A DNA stretch of 64,000 nt from a bacterium (GTDB taxonomy: Bacteria; SZUA-182; DTGQ01), in NCBI GenBank assembly GCA_040755755.1, contig JBFLZW010000002.1, positions 1-64,000 of the forward strand. Reading direction: 5' to 3'. Below are positions 17,311 through 25,920 of the stretch, in pieces. Made by a program: the position numbers and the translations under genes. The notes beneath the pieces were generated by a model that was given only the letters and a program-made list of their open reading frames with translations, was not told the origin of the DNA and did no database searches. Within the stretch, counting starts at the first letter, position 1, and each line of letters opens with the position of its first letter.

Positions 17311-18405
17311 ATGGCTCGTGTTTTGATTGTGGATGATGAGATTGAAAATCTTAATTCACTTAAGCGCGCGCTGGGAGATATGAATCCAGATTGGGATATT
17401 CTGACCGCCATGAATGAGACTGAAGGTAAAAGCATCCTGGAACGGCAGCTTATTGAAAAACAACCCGTAGACGTAGTTTTAACTGACCTGGTAATGGATA
17501 GTGAACAAAGCGGCATGAACATTTTACAGGAAGCAAGGCGACTGGATCCACTGATCATGGCAATTTTATTCACAGCAAAAGAAAAAAGCCTCGACCGCTA
17601 TGCAGCATTTGATATTGGAGCTTTTGATGTTGTCGAAAAAAATATCCGTGGTACAACTGCGGTACGGGAGATAAGCATTAAAACAAGTGCAGCTCTCCGC
17701 TATAGAGAATGGTCCCAACGAATCAATTTTTTACGCAAATATTTTGATCCAAAGGTATTTGATACTATTGAAAAAGATCCCTCACTCCTATCAGTGAGAA
17801 GGCGGACTCTTACGATAGCTTTCTGGGACATAAGGGGTTTCTCGCTCTTATGTGAGATTCTGAAAGCGCATTCGGATCTTATAGCTGGTTTTCTTAAAGA
17901 TTACTGCGAAGCAGCCGCTAAAATAATTTTCGATAATAATGGTGTACTTGATAAATTCATCGGTGATGGGATTATGGCGCTGTTTGGTGTCCTCAACCAC
18001 AAGGATGACCAGGGAAAGACTGATGCTATTGCAGCCATTCAAGCAGCCATTACCTTACGTTCCAAGTTTGATGAGATTTCAAAAAAATGGCTGAAGCAAT
18101 GGCAGCTTTATGTCCCGGATAAGATCAACATAGGTCTCGGTTGTGGAATACATACCGGGGAGGTACTTGTTGGAAATGTTGGGACCGAGTTCAGAGATCA
18201 GTTTACTGCGCTCGGCCCGCAGGTAAACTTTGCCTCAAGAATTGAATCCCGTTCTAAATCCGGACAGATTCTCGTTTCTCAATCTACAGAAGCACGGATC
18301 AAGGGAGTGATTGCCACTTCGAAAGACAGCGAAATCTCTGACATTAAAAATATTCCCGGAGTGTTTGATTTATTTGAGGTTATTGAAGATAAACTAAGCG
18401 CCTGA
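17311..18405 (+). CDS. response regulator fused to class III adenylate cyclase
   Basis: 364 residues from ATG 17311 (AAAAGGAG 8-10 bp upstream, just after the kinase stop). Residues 1-125 are a receiver domain with the acidic DDE at 8-10, phosphoacceptor Asp59 (LTDLVMD) and Thr88/Lys90 in FTAK. Residues about 165-345 are a class III cyclase: metal ligands Asp173 (FWDIRGFS) and Asp219 (DKFIGDG), purine-recognition Lys215 and Thr299 (the Lys/Thr pair of many adenylate cyclases), and transition-state Asn306 and Arg310 (VNFASRIE). All catalytic residues are present, so cAMP synthesis controlled by phosphorylation from the upstream kinase is a strong inference. No cAMP receptor gene is adjacent. 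Confidence 0.92.
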   Translation: MARVLIVDDEIENLNSLKRALGDMNPDWDILTAMNETEGKSILERQLIEKQPVDVVLTDLVMDSEQSGMNILQEARRLDPLIMAILFTAKEKSLDRYAAFDIGAFDVVEKNIRGTTAVREISIKTSAALRYREWSQRINFLRKYFDPKVFDTIEKDPSLLSVRRRTLTIAFWDIRGFSLLCEILKAHSDLIAGFLKDYCEAAAKIIFDNNGVLDKFIGDGIMALFGVLNHKDDQGKTDAIAAIQAAITLRSKFDEISKKWLKQWQLYVPDKINIGLGCGIHTGEVLVGNVGTEFRDQFTALGPQVNFASRIESRSKSGQILVSQSTEARIKGVIATSKDSEISDIKNIPGVFDLFEVIEDKLSA

Positions 18406-18493
18406 AGAGAGAATCCAATCTAGTGGATACAAGTAAAGAGGTGCTATACTATTTAAGTACACATTGGGTAATATCCAAAAGGAGAAATCCATT

Positions 18494-18745
18494 ATGGCTA
18501 TTATTGAGAATATGACCTTGTCGGAATTGAAAGAAAAGTTGAATTCATTACAACTACCTGGTGATACAGATTTAGTTGTAACTATTGAAAAAAAGGAAGA
18601 AACCAAGAAAACCTGGGATAAGCAAAAGGCTTTGGAAGCTATGAAAAAGCTGAAAGGTTCGGGTAATGGCAGGCTTGTTGATGCCCTGCTCAAAGAACGT
18701 AATATAGAATGTAACAAGGATAATCTCAAGGAAACATCATGCTGA
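18494..18745 (+). CDS. antitoxin-like small protein without a toxin partner
   Basis: 83 residues from ATG 18494 with AAAGGAG upstream. The N-terminus (NMTLSELKEKLNSLQLPGD then LVVTIEK) and the positively charged helical end (KALEAMKKLKGSGNGRLVDA) resemble VapB-type antitoxins that precede PIN toxins. Here no PIN gene follows; the next gene, overlapping by 7 bp, encodes a membrane protein. It may be the survivor of a toxin-antitoxin pair or a separate regulator. The identification is by general resemblance. Confidence 0.5.
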   Translation: MAIIENMTLSELKEKLNSLQLPGDTDLVVTIEKKEETKKTWDKQKALEAMKKLKGSGNGRLVDALLKERNIECNKDNLKETSC

Positions 18746-19563
18746 CCATTTTACATCTTATCGGAAGCTTCCTCGACATTGTCGCACTCCCCTTCAAGCG
18801 CTTTGAGCCCTTCTGGGGCTTTACGGCCATCTGTCTGGTCATGGGGACGATTGTCGTCATTATCTTCAAGTATGTATCCAATCAGAAGAAAATCAAAGCC
18901 GTAAAAAGCCGGATCAAGCTGCACTTTCTGGAAATCAGAATCTACAAGGACGACTTCCGGGAGGTTTTGAAAGCCCAGAAGGAAATCCTGAAAAACAATT
19001 TCCGCTACATTGCCTACAATACTCAAGGGGCAGTGCCTGTTATTCTCCTGTTTCTGGTCACGCTCTCTCAGATAAACCTGCGGTACGGTTATGCTCCCAT
19101 CATGCCGGGCGAGCCCTTCGATGTCAAAGTCACTTACGCCAGGGATGCTGACCGGCGGCCTGAGCCGGAGCTTATCCTCCCTGAAGGGCTTGAGGCGCTT
19201 ACCCCTGCCATGCACCTTGGAAACGAAGACGAAGTCAGTTGGCAATTGCAGGCTTCGATGGAAGGCAAGTATCAACTGGGCTTCAAGCTCTGCGATCAGA
19301 CATATACCAAGGAGATCGTTATCGGCAGGAGCAGCGCGCCTTTTGGCTCACAGCTCATCCGGGAGAGTTTCTGGGCTCCCCTGGTAAATGCCGCGGAACC
19401 GCCACTGCCCAAAACAGCCAGGCTTCAGAGCATTGACATTGGCTACCAGCCGAAACACTTTACCTGTATCTTCTTTGGCTGGAAAATCCATTGGCTGCTG
19501 ATGCTTCCCATTCTGGCCATCTCCTTCGGGCTGGTGGTTCGAAAAATCCTCAAGGTGGACTGA
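18739..19563 (+). CDS. inner-membrane protein, possibly YidC/EMC3-like topology
   Basis: 274 residues. Hydrophobic segments at about 27-47, 94-113 and 250-268. Between the first two lies a highly basic amphipathic stretch (KKIKAVKSRIKLHFLEIRI, then FREVLKAQKEIL), and the second is followed by LSQINLRYGYAPIMPGEPF, a pattern seen in EMC3/TMCO1-like relatives of the YidC/Oxa1 insertases. A periplasmic beta-rich region (about 115-240) precedes the last helix. The insertase relation is tentative. The gene may originally have adjoined the AlkP pair, with the nuclease, toxin and signalling genes inserted between. Confidence 0.6.
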   Translation: MLTILHLIGSFLDIVALPFKRFEPFWGFTAICLVMGTIVVIIFKYVSNQKKIKAVKSRIKLHFLEIRIYKDDFREVLKAQKEILKNNFRYIAYNTQGAVPVILLFLVTLSQINLRYGYAPIMPGEPFDVKVTYARDADRRPEPELILPEGLEALTPAMHLGNEDEVSWQLQASMEGKYQLGFKLCDQTYTKEIVIGRSSAPFGSQLIRESFWAPLVNAAEPPLPKTARLQSIDIGYQPKHFTCIFFGWKIHWLLMLPILAISFGLVVRKILKVD

Positions 19564-19579
19564 TCCGGAAAACCGGGGC

Positions 19580-19603
19580 AGGAGGGAACATTTGCTCCCT
19601 CCT
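19580..19603. terminator. hairpin between convergent genes
   Basis: A perfect 8-bp stem AGGAGGGA/TCCCTCCT (19580-19587 and 19596-19603) with an 8-nt loop lies in the 43-bp gap between the + strand membrane protein and aspS on the minus strand. No T-run follows on either strand, so termination is a probable but not certain role. Confidence 0.45.
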
Positions 19604-19606
19604 CAA

Positions 19607-21385
19607 TCACGAATGGTCGAGCTTGATTCGAAGCTCCTTCAACTGCTTTGGCATGGCCTCACCGGGGGCATTGGTCATCAGGCAGGTAGCCTTCTGGGTC
19701 TTGGGGAAGGCGATTACGTCCCGGATAGAAGTGGTACCGGCCAGAATCATAATCAGCCGGTCCAGTCCCAGGGCCAATCCGCCATGAGGAGGAGCGCCGT
19801 ATTCCAGGGCTTCCATCAGGAAGCCGAATTTTTGCCGTGCCTCTTCCTCCTTGATGCCAATCCTGTCAAAGAGTCTGGTCTGCATCTCCTTGGTGTGGAT
19901 TCTGATGCTTCCGCCGCCGATTTCCTGGCCATTTAAAACCAGGTCATAAGCCTGGGCCCGGGCTTTTAAGGGGTCACTCTCCAGGAGTGGAAGGTCTTCA
20001 GGCATCGGGGCAGTGAAAGGATGGTGCATGGCCACATAGCGGCCCTCTTCATTGTCGTATTCCAGCAGGGGAAAGTCGATTACCCACAGGAAATCATACC
20101 GGCTGGAGTCGATCAGGTTGAGTTTTTGCCCCAGCGTAAGGCGAAGAGCACCAAGGCTTGCAGCCACCACAGCCGGAGTATCGGCCACGAAGAACAACAC
20201 ATCTCCTGGCCTGGCCTGCATACGGGTGCGGATATTGGCCACTTCTTCTTCAGAGAGAAATTTCTTCAGCGGGGACTGGATATCATCCTCATTGATTTTG
20301 ATCCAGGCCAGCCCTTTGGCCCCATAGATCTGGACCACCTTGGCAAGGTCATCAATTTCACTGCGGGAAAACTTCCCGCACCCCTGACCGTTAATGCCCT
20401 TGACCTGACCGCCTTTTTGCACCACCTCGGCAAAAACCTTGAACCGGGAATTTTGAACCAGGTCCCCGATATCCACCAGCTCAAGCCCGAAGCGGGTATC
20501 CGGCCGGTCAACGCCATAGCGGCTCATGGCCTCCTGGTAGGTCATCCGGGGGAACGGGGCGGAAAAGACAAGCTGTTTTTCTTCCTCGAATATTTCCCGG
20601 ACCATCCCTTCAACAACCTGCATGACATCGTCCCGCTCCACAAATGACATCTCAAGATCGATCTGGGTGAATTCCGGCTGCCGGTCAGCCCGCAGGTCCT
20701 CATCCCGGAAGCATTTCACGATCTGGAAATACCGGTCGTAACCGGAAACCATCAGGATCTGCTTAAAGAGCTGGGGGGATTGGGGCAGGGCATAAAAGCT
20801 GTGCGGATTGACCCGGCTTGGGACCAGGTAATCACGGGCCCCCTCCGGCGTGCTCTTGCCCAGGACCGGGGTTTCGATCTCCAGGAAACCCTGTTGCGTA
20901 AGGTAGCGGCGAACCTGCTGATAAATCCGGTGGCGCAGCATCAGGATTTTCTGGAGGGCAGGCCGCCGAAGGTCAAGATACCGGTAACGCAGCCGGACAT
21001 CCTCAGCGGTATCGATCTGGTCTTCGATCTGAAAGGGCATGCTCTTGGCCTGATTGAGAATTTTTACCTCTTCGACCATCAGCTCGATCTCTCCCGTGGC
21101 CAGATTCGGATTGGCCATCCCTTCGGGCCGCAGGGCAACTTTCCCCCTGACGGCGACAACATATTCATTCCGGATCTCATGCGCCTTCTGGTGGCTGTGC
21201 GGTGCATACTCCGGGTTGAACACCACCTGCGTCATCCCTTCCCGGTCCCGCAAGTCGATAAAAATAACCCCCCCATGATCTCTTCTCCGCTGGACCCAGC
21301 CCATCAGGGTAGCCTGCTGGCCCACATGGGATTTATTGAGTGAATTACAGCTTCCTGTTCGTTTCCATCCATCTAAGTAATCCAT
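19607..21385 (-). CDS. aspS: aspartyl-tRNA synthetase
   Basis: 592 residues starting at the ATG complementary to 21383-21385, which has an AAGGAAGG site; the frame is open 25 codons further but without a site. Bacterial-type class IIb synthetase: N-terminal OB fold for the anticodon ([19 protein letters not shown]), motif 2 around [19 protein letters not shown], a bacterial GAD insertion domain (about 295-405) and motif 3 [10 protein letters not shown] near the C-terminus. It charges tRNA-Asp. Full length, no defects. No GatCAB genes are present to say whether it is discriminating. Confidence 0.96.
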   Translation of the reverse strand: MDYLDGWKRTGSCNSLNKSHVGQQATLMGWVQRRRDHGGVIFIDLRDREGMTQVVFNPEYAPHSHQKAHEIRNEYVVAVRGKVALRPEGMANPNLATGEIELMVEEVKILNQAKSMPFQIEDQIDTAEDVRLRYRYLDLRRPALQKILMLRHRIYQQVRRYLTQQGFLEIETPVLGKSTPEGARDYLVPSRVNPHSFYALPQSPQLFKQILMVSGYDRYFQIVKCFRDEDLRADRQPEFTQIDLEMSFVERDDVMQVVEGMVREIFEEEKQLVFSAPFPRMTYQEAMSRYGVDRPDTRFGLELVDIGDLVQNSRFKVFAEVVQKGGQVKGINGQGCGKFSRSEIDDLAKVVQIYGAKGLAWIKINEDDIQSPLKKFLSEEEVANIRTRMQARPGDVLFFVADTPAVVAASLGALRLTLGQKLNLIDSSRYDFLWVIDFPLLEYDNEEGRYVAMHHPFTAPMPEDLPLLESDPLKARAQAYDLVLNGQEIGGGSIRIHTKEMQTRLFDRIGIKEEEARQKFGFLMEALEYGAPPHGGLALGLDRLIMILAGTTSIRDVIAFPKTQKATCLMTNAPGEAMPKQLKELRIKLDHS

Positions 21386-22086
21386 ACTGTACCTTCCTTG
21401 GTCCTCCGAATTCTTTAAAAAGGTAGATCCATTGCTGCTATCAAGGTTTTGATTTTTCATTTTTCGTTGCTCATACTATTAAATAATTGCCTTTTAATAT
21501 TACAATGAGACTTTTCCCTTTTCCTTCACAGAAGAGGAGTGGTTAAAGGACTCCATGGTTGTATTCACCCCTACCTAACATCCCCCCTCAAGGGGGGGAG
21601 GGATTGAGGATACTCCTCAAGAGACAGGGAAGCCCTCTGTGGCAAGGGAGGCGTCTTCTAACTCCTCCCCTTGAGGGGAGGGAGCATTCTTTACACTCCT
21701 CCCCCCTGAAGGGGGGAGGCTGGGTGGGGGTGATGTATTATGACCATTCCTCTATCACTACAGAAAAGTCTCGTTGTAATACTAAGAGGATATCTTCCAT
21801 TGGTTAATTATGTTCCTTCCTTCCTCAACAGCTTGAATATCCTCTGTACTCCAACTCCACAACCCCCATCTCCTTCATTGAAAGGAAGATTTTTTAATTC
21901 TATTAAGCCTTTCTTAGATTTTCATATCCAGTTTATAAGCTACCATTGTTAGCTCCTTGGTTTAAAGCCAAGTCCCTTGCCTCAGTAAAGCATTATTTTC
22001 ATCATAGCAGGATTTTTTGATGGGTTAATTGTCAATTGGTATAATGCAAACCAATCCTCATATCGTCTTCATACTGTCAACGAACC
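21386..22086. other. 700-bp gap without a gene
   Basis: Between aspS and the repeat-rich nuclease-like gene there is no supported coding sequence. It contains the C-rich repeat cluster (21577-21734) and otherwise AT-rich sequence. The GGTAG/AAGG site for aspS lies at its left edge. Confidence 0.6.
21577..21734. repeat. C-rich palindromic repeat cluster, locus 1
   Basis: Three short G/C palindromes built on CTCCCCCTNAAGGGGGAG lie at about 21581-21600, 21663-21680 and 21697-21719. The right end (CTCCTCCCCCC through GGCTGGGTGGGGGTG) is the reverse complement of the left end of locus 2 at 39954, so both belong to one dispersed repeat family. No ORF of substance overlaps it. Confidence 0.7.
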
Positions 22087-23010
22087 CTATATCTTTTCCA
22101 CATCTTCAGCAAAAGAATATACTTCGATCCCGGCCCCTGCGGCTATGTCCTTTGCTTTATCATCTACCATTGGTGAGATGACTATCTTCCGGTTAGCCTT
22201 ACATTCATGTCGCTTCTCGTAATATTTGATCTTTCGCTCAAAGGCATACATATCTGCCTTACTCATGGAAGACTTGATCTCACAAATGATCAAGAGCCCG
22301 TTTTTTATGATCAGATCGAGCTCAACCTGATCTGGATGGCCAAATACCTCTCCCTGGTCATCAAACTCAGTAATATTGAGTACCTGGATATTGAAAGTAT
22401 CTTTGAGGATCCCTGCCAGAGCGTTGCGGAATGAAGCTTCCGTGTGGAGCCCCCAGCGGGCACCAAGTGCTCCGATCGACTGATCATGTTTGCGGTTTAG
22501 CACCTTGAGCTCTTCAAGTACCCTATCAATAACTTTCTGGTTTTCCCACCACTTTTTGTTCTGCTCCTCCCATTTTCGTTCATTGGCTTCCCATTTTCGT
22601 TCATTGGCTTCCCATTTACGGTCATTAGCTTCCCATTTACGTTCATTGGCTTCCCATTTACGGTCATTAACTTCCCATTTCTTGACTTGCTCTTCCCATT
22701 TACGTTCATTGGCTTCCCATTTACGGTCATTAGCTTCCCATTTCTTGACTTGCTCTTCCCATTTACGTTCATTGGCTTCCCATTTACGGTCATCAGCTTC
22801 CCATTTTTGCCTCTGCTCTTCTCTATCCCTTTGGAGCTCATTAAGTATACGGTCAAACCGATCTTCGGTTTCGAGTTTTCCGGCATAGTACTGCGAGGAA
22901 AGCCGCAGGATAAACCGTGCTATTTCCTCATCGGTCTGCATTATTTTGGGTAATTGCTCTCTTATTATCTCTTTAATTTCTTCGATTTCCATGAATAAAC
23001 CACCATCCAT
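22087..23010 (-). CDS. DUF3782-type coiled-coil protein with C-terminal nuclease-like domain
   Basis: 307 residues (TTC-context ATG at 23010; Met7 at 22992 is an alternative start). The N-terminus (EIKEIIREQLPKIMQTDEEI) is followed by a long coiled coil made of thirteen near-identical 7-residue units (KWEANER, KWEANDR, KWEEQVK), about residues 63-155. The C-terminal domain has the PD-(D/E)XK pattern: Glu in LHTEASFRN, Asp in ELDLIIKNGLLIICEIKSS with the Glu-x-Lys, about 210-260. Such DUF3782 proteins are common in filamentous and uncultured anaerobes; the activity is not established. Copy number of the repeat is likely to vary. Confidence 0.8.
   Translation of the reverse strand: MDGGLFMEIEEIKEIIREQLPKIMQTDEEIARFILRLSSQYYAGKLETEDRFDRILNELQRDREEQRQKWEADDRKWEANERKWEEQVKKWEANDRKWEANERKWEEQVKKWEVNDRKWEANERKWEANDRKWEANERKWEANERKWEEQNKKWWENQKVIDRVLEELKVLNRKHDQSIGALGARWGLHTEASFRNALAGILKDTFNIQVLNITEFDDQGEVFGHPDQVELDLIIKNGLLIICEIKSSMSKADMYAFERKIKYYEKRHECKANRKIVISPMVDDKAKDIAAGAGIEVYSFAEDVEKI
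22550..22812. repeat. 21-bp tandem repeats coding for heptads
   Basis: About twelve to thirteen units of 21 bp (minus-strand sense: AAATGGGAAGCCAATGAACG and variants) encode the KWEANER/KWEEQVK heptads. Units recur in higher-order blocks of three, suggesting duplication of 63-bp segments. Confidence 0.85.
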
Positions 23011-23147
23011 GCTTTCAAGAGGAAAACTTCATTAAGGGGCCTTTCTCCTCTTTTACAAATATTTATACTCCTGGAACCCCTGTACTGTCAAGGTGCAGGC
23101 AGGCTCCTTTCAACACTCTGGTGCCAGAGCACCATTAAAACCGCCTA

Positions 23148-24410
23148 TCACCCCAGAACCTTTGCTTCCAGCACAGCGGCAATATCACTATCCAGGGCTA
23201 TTTCCTCCTGCACGGAGCGGGTCATGTCCCGCAGCAGCAGGAGGCGGCTGGCCAGTTCGTTTTCACCAAGAATAAGGGTGAGGCGGGCTCCCATTTGATC
23301 GGCCTGTTTGAGTAAAGCCTTCAGCGACCGGTCCTGGTAATTCATGATTACCCGCAGGCCCCTGCTCCGCAGGGTCCGGATCAACAGGAATGCCTCTTCC
23401 CTGGCTTTCTGCCCTAAAGCTGCCAGATAGATCAGGGGCTGAGGTTGTGGGGCAATCCCCTGTCCCTGCAGGGCCATGATCACCCGTTCCATGCCGAGGG
23501 CAAAACCGATGGCCGGGGTCGGCGGTCCGCCGAATTCTTCAACCAGGCGGTCATACCGCCCCCCGCCGGCGATGGCATTCTGAGCACCAAGCCCGCTGGC
23601 GGTGACCTCGAAGGCGGTCCGGGTATAGTAATCAAGCCCACGGACCAGCCGGTGGTTGATCCGGTAGGGAATATCAGCCAGTTTGAGCAGGCGCTCGACC
23701 TCCTCATGGTGCTTCCGGCAGTCCGGGCACAGGTGTTCGAGAATGACTGGAGCCTGAGCGAGGATAGCCTGGCAGGCTTCATTTTTACAATCCATGATAC
23801 GGAGGGGGTTTTTCTCGTATCGCGTCTGGCAGTCGGGGCACAGGCTCTCGAAATCCTTCCGTATGAATTCCTGCAGGATCTTTTTATACTGAGGGCGGCA
23901 ATTCTCCGGGCATCCTACCGAATTGAGGAACAGAGTAACACCGGCAAGCCCCAGCTTTGAGAACAGATCATTCAGCAGGATCAGCATCTCGGCATCCACA
24001 CCCGGCTCAGCCAGGCCAAAGACCTCGGCTCCGATCTGATGAAACTGCCGGGTACGCCCGGCCTGCGGCCGCTCATAGCGGAACATCGGCCCCTGGTAAT
24101 AGAGCTTCTGATAAGGACTTTCCGCATACATCCTGTGCTCCACAAAGGCCCGCACCACCGGGGCTGTTCCTTCAGGCCGCAGGGAGAGGCTGTTGCCCTT
24201 GCGGTCTGGAAAAGTATACATCTCCTTGGAGACAATGTCCGTCTCTTCACCAATGCTTCGAATAAAGAGGGCCGTGTCCTCGAAAACCGGGATCCGAAGC
24301 TCCGAAAACCCGTAGTCCTGGAGCATCTTCCGACCAATTGCTTCCACGTATTGCCAGATTCCTACTTCTTGGGGGAGTATGTCCTTGACCCCTCGAATCG
24401 CCTTAATCAT
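23148..24410 (-). CDS. hisS: histidyl-tRNA synthetase
   Basis: 420 residues, the bacterial HisRS length. Motif 1 region near the N-terminus, motif 2 YYQGPMFRYERPQAGRTRQF (about 105-124) with the following HQIGAEVFG, the histidine-specific loop RGLDYYTRTAFE (about 260-271), motif 3 within AIGFALGMERV and a C-terminal anticodon domain. The insertion domain carries several Cys pairs (CPDC, CKNEAC, CPDC), as in some bacterial HisRS. A GAGGAGG site precedes the ATG. No defect seen. Confidence 0.96.
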   Translation of the reverse strand: MIKAIRGVKDILPQEVGIWQYVEAIGRKMLQDYGFSELRIPVFEDTALFIRSIGEETDIVSKEMYTFPDRKGNSLSLRPEGTAPVVRAFVEHRMYAESPYQKLYYQGPMFRYERPQAGRTRQFHQIGAEVFGLAEPGVDAEMLILLNDLFSKLGLAGVTLFLNSVGCPENCRPQYKKILQEFIRKDFESLCPDCQTRYEKNPLRIMDCKNEACQAILAQAPVILEHLCPDCRKHHEEVERLLKLADIPYRINHRLVRGLDYYTRTAFEVTASGLGAQNAIAGGGRYDRLVEEFGGPPTPAIGFALGMERVIMALQGQGIAPQPQPLIYLAALGQKAREEAFLLIRTLRSRGLRVIMNYQDRSLKALLKQADQMGARLTLILGENELASRLLLLRDMTRSVQEEIALDSDIAAVLEAKVLG

Positions 24411-24569
24411 GAATCTTCATTCCTCCTCACTAAGTCAGGCATTATTCTGCATGTTTTTATCTTTCCGGAAGGAAATTGCAGAGGCTTTCAGCAAAAGGGG
24501 GTAAATTTACGTATCAGGGTTAGTATAGTACACTTTTCATCTTTAGACAAGGGAAGGCTTTACGCCGGT

Positions 24570-25154
24570 CTATGCGGAGAACCGGTGTTTCATCTTCCAC
24601 AGGAGGGGAATGACGATGAGTTCCGCTAGGATCACGGCTGATAGATACGTCCCAGGTTTCAGACGGTATACCCGGGCCAGAATCTCCAGCACTACCTGAA
24701 TCATTACCCAACTGAGATAGGCTTTCAGGCCCCAGCGTTTGAGGCTGGAAATCCCGTAGGCGACAATCAGGGTGAAGATTCCGCCAGCCAGAATCAAAAG
24801 AGCGGCAAGCATCCGGGATGCGTAGGGAAGATTGGATGGAAGCAAAGGTATCGGAAGAGTAATCGATTTACCGGGTTTTACCAGAAAGATGGACAGGGCA
24901 ATCAGTGCGGCGCTCAAAACCCACAGGACTCCTGACAGGATTTGGGCTGAGAAGGGGGCCTTTTTCTTTTCTTTCCTTGATGAAACCGAAGCGCCGGTCA
25001 GGTCCGCCTTTCCCGCCGAGGACTGAGAAGTGTGAGCAGGCTGGCTTCCTCTGGGGGGGGATGCCGGGCTGGAGGCTAAAATCCATCCGCATTCACCGCA
25101 GATTTCAGCCCCGCGGGGATTGAAGATGTTGCATTTGGGGCATGATATCGGCAT
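24570..25154 (-). CDS. zinc-ribbon membrane protein
   Basis: 194 residues from ATG 25154, chosen because of the GAGGAG site directly upstream; the frame is open 46 codons more without one. The N-terminus is a zinc ribbon: CPKC at 5-8 and CGEC at 19-22. A Ser/Pro/basic linker (25-70) leads to about four hydrophobic segments (75-95, 110-135, 140-160, 165-185). Such zinc-ribbon/DUF-like membrane proteins have no known activity; the ribbon probably faces the cytosol. It follows the outer-membrane barrel gene on the same strand. Confidence 0.7.
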   Translation of the reverse strand: MPISCPKCNIFNPRGAEICGECGWILASSPASPPRGSQPAHTSQSSAGKADLTGASVSSRKEKKKAPFSAQILSGVLWVLSAALIALSIFLVKPGKSITLPIPLLPSNLPYASRMLAALLILAGGIFTLIVAYGISSLKRWGLKAYLSWVMIQVVLEILARVYRLKPGTYLSAVILAELIVIPLLWKMKHRFSA

Positions 25155-25227
25155 ATATTTCTCCTCGTAAGGTTCTCCATAAGATTGCCTGAACAATGAA
25201 TAAGCCAATTCGGTCAAGCAGTGTGCG

Positions 25228-25914
25228 TTAAAATTCCCATAATAATCCGAGCCGGTAGAGCCGTCCGCTGAGATCGAGTTTATTCTCTCCAAAATTGTCG
25301 ATCTTCAGCCATCGTGCCTCAAGAACCAGGTAGGTATTATTAATGCCATACTCCTGTTCTGAGCTTCCCGCTGCTTCGGGATCGAGCCAATCCAGCAGAA
25401 ACCGGATGCCAGCCAGGCCATGATAGCCGTATTTGTCGCCTTTGATAGTTTTATCTCCTTCCTTCTTCTCCCGATATCCCCAGGCATCCATACCTCCCCC
25501 AAAGTAGGGAACCAGCCGCTGTCCTTCAGTATACCGGAAAAGGTATGAGCATTGGATATATCCAGCGCCAAGGCTCATCTGTGCCTTGCTGATACTGGAA
25601 TCTCCCTCATCACGGAGCTTATACCCATTGAAGTTAGTCCCCCCTGCTCCCGCGGCTGCCTCGATTTGACCAAACCAGGTCTTGGAAAATTCCACAAACC
25701 AGGCCAGTTGTCCATCGTCGCTGTAAACTCTCTGGAAATTAATATCCTGGGGCAGGTAGTACCCTGCCCAGAGAGAAGCCGACAGGTTGCGGGATGGGTC
25801 AGCAGCAGCCCAGGAATTCCGGCCGCAAAACCCGAAAACACCGATAACCAGCCATACCAAACACCACCGGCACCACTTCCAAACAGCAAATCTCAATCCC
25901 AACTCCTTGGCCAT
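25228..25914 (-). CDS. small outer-membrane beta-barrel protein
   Basis: 228 residues. A signal peptide (hydrophobic about 17-30, cleavage near SWAAA) precedes alternating strands rich in Tyr, Gly and Trp and ends with LYRLGLLWEF, a terminal Phe as recognised by the BAM machinery. Size fits an eight-stranded OmpA/OmpW-type barrel. No ligand can be read. It lies 6 bp after the beta-propeller gene. Confidence 0.65.
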   Translation of the reverse strand: MAKELGLRFAVWKWCRWCLVWLVIGVFGFCGRNSWAAADPSRNLSASLWAGYYLPQDINFQRVYSDDGQLAWFVEFSKTWFGQIEAAAGAGGTNFNGYKLRDEGDSSISKAQMSLGAGYIQCSYLFRYTEGQRLVPYFGGGMDAWGYREKKEGDKTIKGDKYGYHGLAGIRFLLDWLDPEAAGSSEQEYGINNTYLVLEARWLKIDNFGENKLDLSGRLYRLGLLWEF

Positions 25915-25920
25915 ACTCTT

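Noticed and set aside
21560-21740. Riboswitch or T-box leader for aspS
   Set aside because: The palindromes match a repeat found at 39954-40129, lie 190 bp upstream of aspS, and no T-box specifier or antiterminator sequence was seen.
22490-22888. Long + strand ORF rich in Ser/Leu/His (LRSLASH repeats)
   Set aside because: It is the antisense shadow of the 21-bp repeats coding for the heptad protein on the minus strand.
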